DNA of 64,000 nt from Rhynochetos jubatus. Its lineage: Eukaryota > Chordata > Aves > Eurypygiformes > Rhynochetidae. Where the stretch lies: the NCBI GenBank assembly GCA_027574665.1, contig CM050650.1:55907304-55971303 (forward strand). Reading direction: 5' to 3'. Position 1 is the first letter of the stretch, and each line of letters begins with the position of its first letter. Positions 23,741 through 35,657 of the stretch are shown here, piece after piece. The translations under genes were made by a program, and so were the position numbers. The notes below the pieces were generated by a model that worked only from the letters and a program-made list of their open reading frames with translations, ran no database searches and was not told the origin of the DNA.

Positions 23741-24579
23741 TGTTGTGGTTTAAGGCCCAGCCGGCAGCTCAGCCCCACACAGCCACTCACTCGCTCGTTC
23801 TTCCCTGTAGTGGGATGGGGAGGAGGAAATACCAGGAAAGGCTCGTGGGTGGAGACAAGGACAGGGAGGGATCACCCACCAGTTATGGTTATGGGAAAAA
23901 CAGATGTGACTTGGGGAAGAAACGTCAATTTAATTAGTTACCAATCACATCAGTGTAGGGCAATGAGAGATAAAACCAAATATTAAAAACACTTTCCACC
24001 CACCCCTCCCTTCTTCCTGGGCTCAGCTTTACTACTGATTTCCTCTCCCTCCTCCCCACCAGCAGTGCAGGGGGATGGGGAATGGGGGTTGTGGTCATTC
24101 TATCACAGCCTGTCTCTGCTGCTCCTTCCTCCTCAGGGGGGACTACTGACACCCTGTCCCTGCTCCAGTGTAGGGCTCCTCCCACAGGAGACAGTCTTCC
24201 ATGAACTTCTCTGACGTGAGTCCTTCTCACGGGCTGGGTTCTTCATGAACTGCTCCAGTGCTGGTGCCCTCCACAGGGTGCAGTCCTTCAGGAGCAGCCT
24301 GCTCCAGCACGGGCTTCAACTCCTTCCTCTCCTTTCTTCACTGACCTGGGTGTCTGTCCTGTTGTCTCTTTCACATCCCACCCCTCTCTCCCACGCTGCT
24401 TCTGCTGAAGTTCTCTTTGGTTTTCCTTCTTAAATATGTCAATCACAGAGGTGCTGCCTGGCTCAGCCATGACCAGAGGTGGGTCCCACTTGGAGCCAGG
24501 GAAGCTTCTAGCAGCTTCTCACAGGAGATCCTGTGCCTCCTGCCCTGCTGCTAAAACCCTGCCATACAAACCCAACACA
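23741..24579 (-). mobile_element. solo LTR of an endogenous retrovirus (839 bp)
   Basis: The + strand begins TGTTGTGGTTTAAGGC and ends CCCAACACA. It is flanked by the perfect 5-bp duplication ACAGC at 23736-23740 and 24580-24584. Read on the minus strand the LTR starts TGTGTTGGGTTTGTATGGC and ends AACCACAACA, which I recognise as a common bird LTR pattern. TG..CA ends plus a 5-bp target duplication fit an ERVL-like class, though the class is inferred. The single LTR with no internal retroviral sequence is the product of LTR-LTR recombination. It is G+C-richer than its surroundings. The 98-codon minus-strand open frame at 23934-24230 lies inside it and is not a gene. Confidence 0.88.
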
Positions 24580-24584
24580 ACAGC
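24580..24584. repeat. target site duplication, right copy (ACAGC)
   Basis: Matches the left copy at 23736-23740 exactly, defining the insertion. Confidence 0.85.
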
Positions 24585-27379
24585 ATTTCAGTCTTTTAAA
24601 ACGAATTCTTAACATGTTTGACATAATCACATAAATTGTATTTTTGTGATGCTTTTAAGAAATACTTTTTTCAATTTGAAATGTTTGATATATTTTCTCT
24701 AAAAAGGCAAAGTTTCAAAAGTAATTTCTCAATTAGAAATTTTTACTAGCATTTCCAAAAACTAAAGACAATAGCAGACTGATCTCTGTCAGTTCTAACT
24801 GCAACCATCCTTACAAGTATATGGAAGTGAAGTTATTCACAGATATTGAAGTTTTCCTTGGCTTTTATATTTGCCATTTTCACTTGAAAATTCTTTCTGA
24901 TCTAACAGTTTTATGGAAAAGGGACCTCCTATGCAGACATTTCCACCTTGTTGTCTGTTATTAAATATAAACAGAGCAAAGTGGTTATGCATTACAGGCC
25001 AGATTTGTCAATTGGTTTTGTTATTTTTATTTCTGTTGACAAAAATGCCAATATGTAACTTGTTTTACATATTCAGAACAGCAGTTACTAATAAAAATCA
25101 TATAATGATTATTTCTGTCCTAATATCTTGTGGTCAAACATATAACTGGATTCTAAACATCTGATGAACCTTGACTTTTTACTAACAAAAGAAAACTACT
25201 TTGCAGCTTTCTTTGCCAAAGTTGTTTCCAGCAAATTGTAGGGTGCCATAGATGAGGGAGCAGAAACACTAAAAGATCATGAATAATATTGAAAATGGAA
25301 TACATGTGTGTGAGCTGTACAGAAAGCACACCTGCATCACTAAAAGACTAGGGCACAACACAGTATCTATGCATGCTAACAAACATAAAGATGTGATGCT
25401 AGGTTTCCCACAGTTTCTTTCTGTGTCAGTGTAGTCCCTCCTTCTGAATATATTGGGTAGAACACTAACTCATGTTATCTGGGAAACCAAATCGTTCTTT
25501 TAACTGTCTCCCTTTAGCTGTTCTCCCTGGATTTGGTTTATAAAGAAAAAAGTGCTATTCTCCATAGGATGGCCCAACTGAGCAAAGAATAGGCTGAATA
25601 AGTCAGCAAGTGTTATTTAACTCATTGACTCAAGAGAACTAGAAAGATATAAACAAATTACCTTTGAAATAATCATAATAGAATATCAGTGAATTATCTT
25701 TTGTCATAATTCTGCAGCAAATAACTCAGATACATTTCACTGAAGTATAAGATACTAGCAAACCAACTTTAACACTAGCAAATACCTGGGTCTGTGCACA
25801 GTGCAAATTACCTTGGAAAACCCCACAGTGATGATTTTAGATCAATGCTTACCATTACCTCAGTTCTCCATCAACGTATAACTCACTTCACTGAGCCTCA
25901 TAACAGAGGGTTTCCCTTATGTCCCACTGAGACAATAAATAAACAAAAAAATAAATCATCAAATAAATAAACTGCAATATCATGGCTGACCCAATTTGGT
26001 TCTCGAATCTATGTGCTCTTGAATCCTAAATATATTATGTTTCCTTAGTTCTTACGAGTTGGAAATCTCTACATCTTTCTACATCTTGCTAGGTTGAAAA
26101 AAATATATCTGGAATGCAATTTGTCTGTATCTGGTTCTATGTGAACTTTTATCAGCTCTAATTGCCTTTCTGCTTTGATGTACTCACAAAGTCTTTCAAC
26201 ACTTCCATTCCCTTCCCTCCCACTTGGGAAAATATCCCAATCCTCAGAATCTGACCTTTGGCTTATTTCATGAAGACGAAAGCAGAGAATTTATTCAGGC
26301 TCAGAGCAATACTAACGTCATTAACTTCCCACTTTCTGTATATCCCTCAGTGGCTTCACGGAATACTTGATTGGCTTTTTGCTTGTGTATTTAAATGACA
26401 TAAGACCAGATTTTTGCTACTGAAATGTCTATTTCCTTTGATTATTTTATTGCATTTTAACTTTACCTTTTGCTGACAATTTTAAAATTACAAATCTTTT
26501 AATGCTCTTTTGTTTATCTAGCACTCTGCTTTCTAGACCAGTGTTGGCCATTACCAGCCCTCCTTCCACTCCCCCTTCCAGTCCAGTTCTCCTTTCTCTT
26601 CAGCAGCTGTGGCAAAATTGTGTCTCTCTGAAGTTCGTGCGAACTTTGACTACAAGGAAACTTCCTGCTGCCTTATATGGCCTTGGGAAGGTGCCTTACC
26701 TGAATGAGTTACGTCTGAGAAGCTGCATTTCATTCTACCATCTCTTACGTCATTTGGCTTCCCAACAGTACTTCTGCTGGGGTTCACAGTGATATTGTGA
26801 CCCTAAGCTCTGTAGAGTCTTATGAAGAGCTTTTCTGTGCCAATGTAACTAGCAATTTTGGGCAATGTGAACTCTGAGTGTTGAACTGAAATCCTCTAAA
26901 TCACTTCACAAAGGCTGGCAAACAGCAGTGGTAGTCTTTAAGATGATCTCTCTGCAATGGGAACTGGCCTCAGTTTCACACCATATGCTATAAACTGTCT
27001 CCCTATTGCAGTCAATTTTAGTCTTTCTCCATCTTTGTTGACCATTCTAGAAACTCACCTACTATGGCTGGCTTACATATTTTACTTTTTTAGTGAACCT
27101 GTCACTATGACAATGATGTACCCTTCCACAAAATACTATAAATTATCTGTTCTAGGCAAGGTAAAGCAGAAAACCCTTTCATCCTCTTCCAAGTCTGCAG
27201 ATATGTTTAGTTCTTTCTACACTGTCCATGAGAATTGACCTATGGGATAAAGATGTACAGTTTTTCTGTCTTAAAATGCTCCAACAGTTTTCTCTCCTTT
27301 ATGTTTGATTTTTTTGGCTGTGTTAGTATTGGTTGGACAAATGGCTTTCCTCCAAAAGTTTAGGCAGTTACTTCACAGT
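24585..27379. other. intergenic, no gene recognised
   Basis: AT-rich sequence with an AAATA-type simple stretch near 25936-25972. An exon-like segment at 26604-26690 is listed separately. No transposon was recognised. Confidence 0.5.
26604..26690 (+). other. exon-like segment with strong acceptor, candidate exon
   Basis: A long pyrimidine tract (TTCTCCTTTCTCTTCAG ending 26603) precedes 87 bp, exactly 29 codons. It is open in frame as QLWQNCVSLKFVRTLTTRKL.. and followed by GAAG/GTGCCT, a weak donor. No family was recognised, so coding function is unproven. Confidence 0.2.
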
Positions 27380-27662
27380 AGGATGGTAGGGGAAGGGTCC
27401 TGAGACATTTGCCATGATTCTGACTGAAGGAGGAGTCAATTACATCAATAGCTTCTGTGACTGATATTTGACTAAGCAATGCTTTAAAAGATCTGGTGAT
27501 GGGGATTCCATGGCTTCCCGGGAGAACATCTGCTGGCAGTCAACTATCCTAATGGGTTGTTTCAACCTAGGCATTCTTTGCTGCAACTGAAGTATACTTT
27601 CTCTTACCCTCCTCAATAGATGTGAAGAACAACTTATTGCAGTATTATTTGACTGCAGCATA
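27380..27662 (-). mobile_element. old CR1-type LINE ORF2 C-terminal fragment
   Basis: On the minus strand a 73-codon open stretch ends FSREAMESPSPDLLKHCLVK. This resembles the C terminus of CR1-type reverse transcriptases (pattern REAVESPSLEVFK.RLDKY). It is followed by GATGTAATTGACTCC..GGACCCTTCCCCTACC, like the conserved 3' end GATGACCTC..GGTCCCTTCCAACC. The copy is diverged and has lost its tail repeats. Confidence 0.5.
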
Positions 27663-28186
27663 AAATCAGCATTTATGTCTTATAGATAGCATTTCATAAA
27701 TAGCTAGTGTGTGACCCTTCAGTTTTCTCCATACCAGGTCTCCGTTTTTCTGTGTCAATTATATTTTCAATATCTTTGGGTTTTGTTTTGTGGAGATGTA
27801 TCTTTCTTGAAGTACAGAAAAAATAATCCACATGAATTTTGGTAGATTGAAAAGACTACTTCATGCATTTTTCATATTGTATATTCTTACACGTATAATT
27901 TACTCCCTCTTACACATCTCAATATCATGTGTTTTATAAATTAAAACATTATAATATCCAGAGCTTTTTCTGTATAATTGCTGCTTAATCTGTTGACGTC
28001 CATGAAGTTACTGGAGCTGACTATTCCCATTTAATGAAGTGTTCGTACTTGTTCTTCTTAAATTAAATGCTTTTAATTTCAAGCCTTTCCTTCAATCTAC
28101 CAAGCTCATTTTCATTCTATTTTTATTTTTTTTTTTTCCAAAGTGCTTCCAGGCTCTTTGCTTCTAATCGTATTTGCAATTAATAA

Positions 28187-28430
28187 GAATCATAGAAACA
28201 TAGAATCATAGAATGGTTTGGGTTGGAAGGAACCTTACAGACCATCTAGTTCCAACCCCCCTGCCATGGGCAGGGACACCCTCCACTAGACCAGGTTGCT
28301 CACAGCCTCATCCAGCCTGGCCTTGAACACTTCCAGGGATGGGGCATCCACAGCTTCCCTGGGCAACCTGTGCCAGTGCCTCACCACCCTCTCCGGGAAG
28401 AACTTCTCCCTGATATCCAGTCTAAGAAGC
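28187..28430 (-). mobile_element. CR1 LINE 3' end
   Basis: Begins with ATCATAGAAACATAGAATCATAGAATGG, then GGTTGGAAGGAACCTTACAGACC (shown in parts), and continues through the CATGGGCAGGGACACCCTCC and GGGCAACCTGTGCCAGTGCC blocks to CTCCGGGAAGAACTTCTCCC. It is the reverse complement of the last 240 bp of a CR1 and belongs to the same subfamily as the copy at 56667-56988. Low divergence suggests a fairly young insertion. Confidence 0.95.
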
Positions 28431-29751
28431 TTTTCCATTGTGTCCTTTTAGTCATTAAGAAAAATGCCTCACCAAATGTAGCTCTCCAGTTGATGGTGGC
28501 AAACTGACAGTGCTACATCAAATACAGTTTTCCCCATGTGCATGGAACTTTCCTGCTCCCAGTGCTTTTGTCCAAACTTCTATTTCCATAATTTGTTTTC
28601 AAGACTGTCATGGGAAATTATGTCAAAATCTTAACAAAGTCAACAGCTAATGTTTTCCATATACCCCGTCCAGCTTGTCTGTGATCCAGAACTTTCTATA
28701 CCTAAGAGCAGATGAACACATCTGTAAGCAACATTTCTTCTTTTCCTCTCTCATATTTTCTTCACATAAATTTTATCTACAAAATAAAAGTTTATAACCA
28801 AATATTACAGTACTGAATTGCACTGTCCTCTGTTATGTCATTTACTAGGTAATTCTTATATTGATCTAAAACATTTGGTTCCTCATTTGCCCTGCATCAT
28901 TTTTTTCCCTCTATTCTTGATCCTATTGTGAATAATTATGTCCCCTTCCCAATTTTAGTACAACTTTATCTCCATATTGCTTATACCCATCCTGATGTTG
29001 TTTCTACTTTGAATAAAAGGATTTCAGACCCTGACATTCAGAGGCCTACACCACTTTCAGAATTCAAGAATTTTAGTCTTAACAGGTATCCCAGATCCTG
29101 CTAGCCTGTACATTTTTTTGACCATATTTACATGTCCAACATGGAAATTCTCAGTATGGTTTGAAAATGCTGAAGTAGTCTAACTTATGATGTAAGAAAT
29201 ATGTGAGACAATATGTTCTGGAGACAAGGCATAACCATCTGACACAAGTTTTCAGACTGTTCTCTGCTCACATCTTTAGAATATATAGTAAACACGGAAA
29301 AAATATTACATTTCCCACAGTGGTTTTTTTCCTACATTAACTTTTCTTAACGACTCTGTAATGATTGTATGAAATTACTGTCCTGCAGGTGGTTTAAAGG
29401 CAATTTCTTTATATCATTTTAATGGTTCGAAACAGATGTGCTTGCTAATCATATCACCATCTAGGTGCTGCTGTGATGTCTGTACATGACAGTGCTTTTG
29501 ACCATGGTCTAATCTCCATTTCCAATTAACTCTGTAGGAACTTTTTTACTTAAGTATGAGAAGAATTGGGCCCTCTGCTGTTTAAATGGTTTGAGAGAAG
29601 CATGAATACCTTTTTACTGACAAAAATCAAGGGGAATGTGTCCACCCCATCACTGGTATCATTAGAAGATTGCCTTAATTTGTCAAGAAATAGTTTCTAC
29701 ATTTCCAATGAGTGATAGTATTATTATTGCAAGACAGAGATGATATTCACA
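28431..29751. other. intergenic, no gene recognised
   Basis: Unique AT-rich sequence between two CR1 ends. Nothing further was seen. Confidence 0.5.
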
Positions 29752-29836
29752 CATTCACAGAGTGTTAGGGGTTGGAAGGGACCTCTAGAGATCATCTAGT
29801 CCAACCCCCCTGCCAGAGCAGGATCACCCAGAGTAG
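29752..29836 (-). mobile_element. CR1 LINE 3' end (different subfamily)
   Basis: Reads GTTAGGGGTTGGAAGGGACC then TCTAGAGATCATCTAGTCCA and ACCCCCCTGCCAGAGCAGGATCACCCAGAG, the reverse complement of a CR1 3' end. The CCAGAGCAGGATCACC block differs from the CATGGGCAGGGACACC type nearby, so it is a separate subfamily. The tail microsatellite has decayed. Confidence 0.9.
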
Positions 29837-31041
29837 ATGGTTACTTTAATAGTTTTAACTTGTAGAAGGAAAAAACAACAGTGGCGGAAATTTGGCATAA
29901 TCAGAACAGTTACATTTAAATTGTTTACATGGCTGGCATGTTAAAAGAAGGAAAGGGATTTTCAATGAACTTTCTGCTCTCATGTGTTGGGGTTCAGCAG
30001 CTCCTTAATAATACCTAAGGATAGTCATGACTTTCCAGTCACTACATCTTGTCAAGGGGTATGGAAAAGGAGATGGAGATTTCACAGTGAGAAAAATAAG
30101 AGGCTGAACATCATACATTATTTTTTGAGAAAAAAGAAACAGAAAAATCAGTTTAAAAGGTTAGACTTCCAAAACTTGCCGATTACAATGTTAATTATTT
30201 GCTATAAATGTTAAAAGTCTTTTTCCTGAAAAGTTGAAGTTCTAAGATCAGAGTTTTTGTGGAAGATTTATGCTGCACTGGCCAGTGCATCAGTTCAGTC
30301 TTGTCCAGTCCAGGTCACCCTTTCCTACGGTGCTCTGATTGCACATCGGAGTCCTGGTTTGAGGAAGAACAGTTCTGGAGGTGTTTGTTCTCCTTCTGTA
30401 TTCTGCTACTGGCAAAATTTTGGGGGTTCAAATATATGGCTTTTGTTTAAAAAAACGAAGCAAAACCCACAACAATGCTTTACAGGATTTGTATAATATT
30501 TTAAGTGAGAAGGCCAATGGAAATTTTAAAATATTTTCAGACCTTAAAAAGTAGGTTTGAATTAATGGTAGGCTCAAATTTGTGCTAGGCTCAAAGATAT
30601 ATGATATACCAGTCATTCATGTCTAAATGCATGAGTGTTTCAGATTGCAATGTTGATTCATGTACTGAGTCAATACTGGAAATACACCAGCCTTCTTCCA
30701 GTACTTTTTAATCAACAGTAATTTCCAAACAATTAAATAAATGACAAACACTATTTTATTTAATTTCTCTGATTCTATTCAAAAGGAAGTGAGTAGACAG
30801 CTACAGTCAAGTCTCCATCACTTCCTAATACCATAATAACAATGTTTTTAACTCAAACCAGCCACAGATATTCCAGGAGACTCAAAACAGAAGATGAATT
30901 GGACTTGAAACATCAAAAAATTCATGTGAATGTGATGTTAAGCTCAAGTGTCTGGTCTGTAGGCAGGTTACACTTTATTACTGCTACTGTCACCACTGCT
31001 ACTGGGAAGGTGCACAGTCCACAATAACACAACTACTAAAA
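29837..31041. other. intergenic, no gene recognised
   Basis: Unique AT-rich sequence. The open frames at 29984-30214 and 30257-30496 have no family resemblance. Confidence 0.5.
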
Positions 31042-31336
31042 CAGTGGTCTCCAAAGTGTGGGGAGTGCATACACCCCAAGGGCTGTACAAGACAATCTAT
31101 TGGGGTGCAAGTAGAAAATATTTTTTGTGCCATTAGGAAGTAATATAGAAGATTTTAAAAATTAAAATTAGTGTTTATTTCATCTTTATGTCATATTTTT
31201 TAAAATTTCTATTCTTGTGTATGATTTATAATGTGCAGTACTATATACGTATAACTTATAAATAAATAAATGTAGATACACTGTGAATGTGTACTTAAAA
31301 GTTTTTTCCTTGATCAATAAAGTTTGGAAAACACTG
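31042..31336. mobile_element. non-autonomous hAT-like DNA transposon
   Basis: The left end is CAGTGGTCTCCAAAGTGTGG. The right end, reverse-complemented, is CAGTGTTTTCCAAACTTTAT, matching in about 12 of the first 16 bases. CAGTG..TCCAAA terminal repeats are typical of hAT/Charlie elements. The flanks TACTAAAA (31034-31041) and GACTAAGG (31337-31344) share the central ACTAA, consistent with a decayed 8-bp target duplication. The 295-bp interior is AT-rich and encodes nothing, so any copy must have relied on a transposase elsewhere. It is old and inactive. Confidence 0.7.
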
Positions 31337-33171
31337 GACTAAGGGACTATTATGAATCCCAACCACAGGTATCTAAAGAACATTCAGAGCGCTATTCATT
31401 CAACAAAAGAGTTACAGTAAATCCATGCCAGGCCTGTCCCCTGCAGCAGGAAATGTGCTTCTGTTATCTTACTAATTCAGTGCTTGTCTCTATGGAAGGA
31501 ATGAGAAAAGTGAATTACATGCACATGCTAGGGAGTCATTAGGCTTTGCTCAGAGTGGCTTACTGGCCCAATCATTATATTTTAAACATTTATACTACCT
31601 CAAACCCAATACTCACACATGTATAGCTTGACCCAGTCCTTCACCCTCAGTGTGTGAGACTTCAAAACTGGAAATATTGCCAATGAATATTAAGTCCTGA
31701 GGAGCTGTTTCAGCCTAACATAACAGCTCATGAGTTCTTCTCCTTCCCTTTGCTGCTGTGGGACCTCCTGGGGCTAGCTCAGGCACAGACAGCCTTTGCT
31801 TGGAGTGAGGGGCAGAGCTCTCTAGAAGAGTTTTATATGCACCTGGGCTATGAGAAAATAACTGTGCATCACAGTCATTGGTAATAAAGATTATTTAATT
31901 GTAACTGCTCTTTATTGTGCTGTGTCTTTTATGATAAACACGATATAGTGAAAGAGAATAAGATCCTTGGCTAACACAAGTGGGTATAATCCAGTGCAGA
32001 GCAGAGGAAGTATGACGAAAAGTTGATGGAAGCAAAAAGGCTGAACTGAGTTGAAAATTGAAAACTGAAAACTCTGTTTTCCATATGCAAAGTCACAGAA
32101 TATTTGAAGATTTGTGTTTCCTGGTCTGAAAGGCTCTGATTTTTCTCTCTGCCCCACTGAGACTTACCATCCATTTGAAACTTCCTTCAGTACTGTCTCA
32201 GTAGTTAGGAACAAGTGCTGTAGCTGCAGGTTCTGACCTTGACGGCTACACCAAGATATGCAGGAAAAGAATTGTTAAGATTAGGAGCCTTGTTTGATCT
32301 CAGGCTTCAATGATTTAAAGATGACAGCTAATCTCACTCCTGTCAGATGAGGACTCTGTGGGTTTCCAAAAGGACACAGACACCCAGATTTGTCATTCAC
32401 ATGAGCTTAGGCTGTATTATGCAGCTTTTTTGACCACCATCTATTTGCTAAGTCCTTCAGAGATCCTACTAAAACTACAGAAATGCAATGTCCTCTTTAA
32501 ATCATTGACATCAGAAAACTGAAGGACAAGCATTATACTTTGACATCTACTTGATTGTGGTTAGTGTTTTGTTTTCTTTCAAGAGACAGGAAAATATATT
32601 CGTTGGAAAATAATTATTCTAGCTATTGCTTTCGGTAAAGGAGCTACAAAAGTGGAAAACATTTCAATGAACTTCATAAACTCTTTAAATTTCTGGTTTA
32701 TTTCAGGGATTCTGAATGAGAGTTTGTACATTTACCATATGATACCAGATGATATCCTTCTTCAATTAACCTGAAAAAAAAGATATTGCTCAAAAGCTAA
32801 ACAACTCCTCAGGAGTAGAAAAAAGAATCTAAAAAGCAGTAATTCTAGACTCAGAACTGTGAAGTTAAGAGACAAAACTATTATGATGACCTTAAGCAAA
32901 GGAAAGGTGTTTAATGAAGTAGGGTGTATCTGTGGGAGGGGATTAATTGTAAATTCAGTGTTTGGCTTTAGCTAAAGAAGTTGGATTGGAAGATGATTGT
33001 TTTTTGTCACAACTTCATACAAAAGGATTCCTATCAGAGATTTATATTCATAGTGGATGAATTATTTTTATTTAAATTCTCAGCCTGGAAATGTCACTGA
33101 AAATTAGATTAATCCAACACCAGGATGTACTGTTATCAATCTTATCAGGAAGGAGAACACAAGAAATTGTT
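31337..33171. other. intergenic, no gene recognised
   Basis: Unique sequence. The overlapping minus-strand open frames at 31912-32174 show no family resemblance. Confidence 0.5.
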
Positions 33172-33440
33172 AATCACAGAATGATAGAATCATTTCATTT
33201 GGAAAAGACCTTTGAGATCATCAAATACAACTGTTAACCTGGCACTGCCAAGTCCAACACTAAACCATGTCCCTAAGTGCCACATCTACATGCCTTTTTA
33301 ATACCTCCGGGATGGCGACTCAAGCCCTTCCCTGGACAGCCTGTTACAATTCTTGACAATCTTTTCAAGGATGGAATTTTTTGTAATACTCAATCTAAGG
33401 TACAATGGGAGATGTCCCTGAAGTGCATCTTGCTGAAAGG
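33172..33440 (-). mobile_element. CR1 LINE 3' end, diverged
   Basis: Starts AATCACAGAATGATAGAATC. It continues with GGAAAAGACCTTTGAGATCA, then CACTGCCAAGTCCAACACTA, ACCATGTCCCTAAGTGCCAC, CTTCCCTGGACAGCCTGTTA. This is the reverse complement of the CR1 branch whose sense 3' end reads GATCTCAAAGGTCTTTTCCAA, the same branch as the copy at 54243-54819 but more diverged. Confidence 0.88.
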
Positions 33441-33747
33441 TAGAGTTAGCTAGCTTGGCGCTGTTAAGGTGAACCTCCTGAGATGCCTGCTTGGTCCCCA
33501 GGGCTTGCAGGCAGCCAGATGCTGCAAGTCATTAAGATTAGCAGTTTTGTTTTCTTTCATTTCAGAACAGAGATTGTGACCCTCTGTGGTTGAGAATGAG
33601 TCTTGCGCCTACACCACCTGCAGGCACCCAGTTTCCTATGAGACACTCCCTAGCCATCTCCTGCTGCTGCAGAGCGCAGATGCCCACAACTGAGCTATGT
33701 TTTCAGACTGGCAAAAAACATCTGTGTGAGGATACATGTTAGGCTAC

Positions 33748-33774
33748 TGTGCTGGGTTCAGTTAAACCACGACA
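33748..33774 (+). mobile_element. 27-bp LTR footprint with intact target duplication
   Basis: Only the two tips of an LTR remain: TGTGCTGG at the left, then GTTCAG, then TTAAACCACGACA at the right. The same 5' and 3' tips bound the 112-bp copy at 40673-40784. The 5-bp sequence GCTAC flanks it exactly on both sides (33743-33747 and 33775-33779). This shows that an ERV once inserted here and nearly all of the LTR was then lost between its ends. The alternative is chance, which the combination of both tips and a perfect duplication makes unlikely. Confidence 0.7.
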
Positions 33775-35577
33775 GCTACACCTGGTCCTTTGCCTCCCCT
33801 GACAGTCTAAGACACCCAAGGATACTGAGAACATGGCAACTTTATATTGCAAACACAGTTTTGAAAGGCAAAGCTTTCTGAGGATAAAATAGATATTTTT
33901 TGCAACAAATACACTCTTCATCTCTTCTCATGCTGTCTGGGTGGCTTACATGTATCCCCTGCCATAAACTAGAGAACAAAATGGGTCATGTTTTGGGCTA
34001 GAACAACTGAGTTTACTGCACCCCACCTGAGGCTGCTGATTGGCTTTGTGCTCCCCTCAGCTAACTCCCTGCATGGGACTAATAAAGGACAGCACAGGTG
34101 GGATTTTTGGTGGTCCTATGCTGGAAAAGACAACCTAAAATCTTTGTATTAGACTTACCAGGCTATTGTACTGACCTGTAATGGCCAAAGCAGGAAGAGA
34201 GCTGGTGCTAGAACCTCTGCATCTGTATTCAGAGAAGAATATAACATATAATGTACAAATTAGATAACAGTCATGTCTTTCCAGCAGAGAATTAAGCTGA
34301 CCTATGGTGTTCATTTATTTCCTTGGGAGCTCTCCTAGAACTCAACCTCAATCTCAGCACTCAATTACTTGGGCATTTTATATAGTCTGCACTGAGGGCC
34401 ACCTTTTCCAATATTGTATTAAAGCTACTCTACACTACTTAAGGTCTACTATCTGCTTTATGATGATACTATTCCAACCATTCTGGGAAAGGCTGGTTGT
34501 ATAATTATAAGCGATTGAAGGGTAAACAAAACATTGGTCCAGAAAATATTTTTGAGGTAAATTTTGTCCCCCAAAGCTGATTCTATTTGTACCTTATAGC
34601 TTTCTTCATGAATCACAAGATAAAGTGGTTAGAAAATGCAACGTATTTTCCAAAGATGTAGAAGAAAACAGATGCAATATTAGTAAAAAGTCAACCGAAA
34701 ACAGCAAGATCTTTAAAATCACAACAACACTTGACTGAACAGTTACTAGCGTCATTTTAGTCACCCTAAAGCTTCTTATTTCAAAGCTGCAAAACAGACG
34801 TATTGACAGTTGCACAGGAATGAACTTTAAAGATACATAAAGGCAACAGAGGTCAACCAAACTCTGAATAAATGTTAATGTGCCAGAGGCTCATGAGGAA
34901 GTGCAAGAAATTCAGGCTGTTTTGCTGCCCCTGAGACCAAGAGAAAGAATTCACAATGCTCCAGATGCGATGCTCTGAAGTCAGAGCAAAGGGATTCCAA
35001 GCATTGTCTTGTCCCAGGAAAGGAAGAAAAGAGGTCAGTGCTGCCCAGCTTGGAAACCTCTGCAAAATCTTAGTTAGAAACGGGAAGTTTACAAAGTGTC
35101 TTCTGATCCTGCCAGCCGCAGTCTTTTTCCAAAGAAAGGGGGAAGGACTCTATTTTTACCCTTGTTTATCCTTTTACCCTTGTTTCCTCATCTGCCTCTG
35201 CAATTGTACCTTTATACAAATTTAATAAGTGAATGTCTATGTATATGAAAATATATGTATGAATCTGGAACACTGCTTTGGCCTTTAAAGCTTCCTGAGA
35301 GCTGAGAATGAAGCTGAGAGTTTCCACCTTCATTTCTGCTGACACCCTCTACGGAGATTTTCAGAAACAGAGCTCAGGACTGTGCCGAATAGTTATCTAT
35401 CTACCTCAATTTCCGTCAAGTCGATGTTCTACCAGTGCCAAAAAACTTACTTGGCAAGTTCAACAGCAGACAGGCTTCAGGGCATAAACCTAGGTAACAT
35501 TTTTGCATCAGTTCAGAGGAATTTGCCTGGAAAATGAGTTTTGCTAATAGAACTTGTTTTGCCCCTGTCCCTTACAG

Positions 35578-35657
35578 TCTCCAGCAGCAGAGAGCCCTGC
35601 ATTTCACAGTGCCCTCCCAGGAAAGACAAGCTGCCCTGGCAACTGGCGCTGGAGCAG
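35578..35657 (+). other. exon-like segment bounded by splice motifs
   Basis: TTTTGCCCCTGTCCCTTACAG, a strong acceptor, ends at 35577. CTGGAGCAG/GTACAC, a fair donor, starts at 35658. The 80 bp between are GC-rich and open in all three forward frames, so the frame gives no clue to coding. It may be an exon of an unknown transcript. Confidence 0.25.

Noticed and set aside
23934-24230. 98-codon minus-strand open frame
   Set aside because: Lies wholly inside the solo LTR, which does not encode protein.
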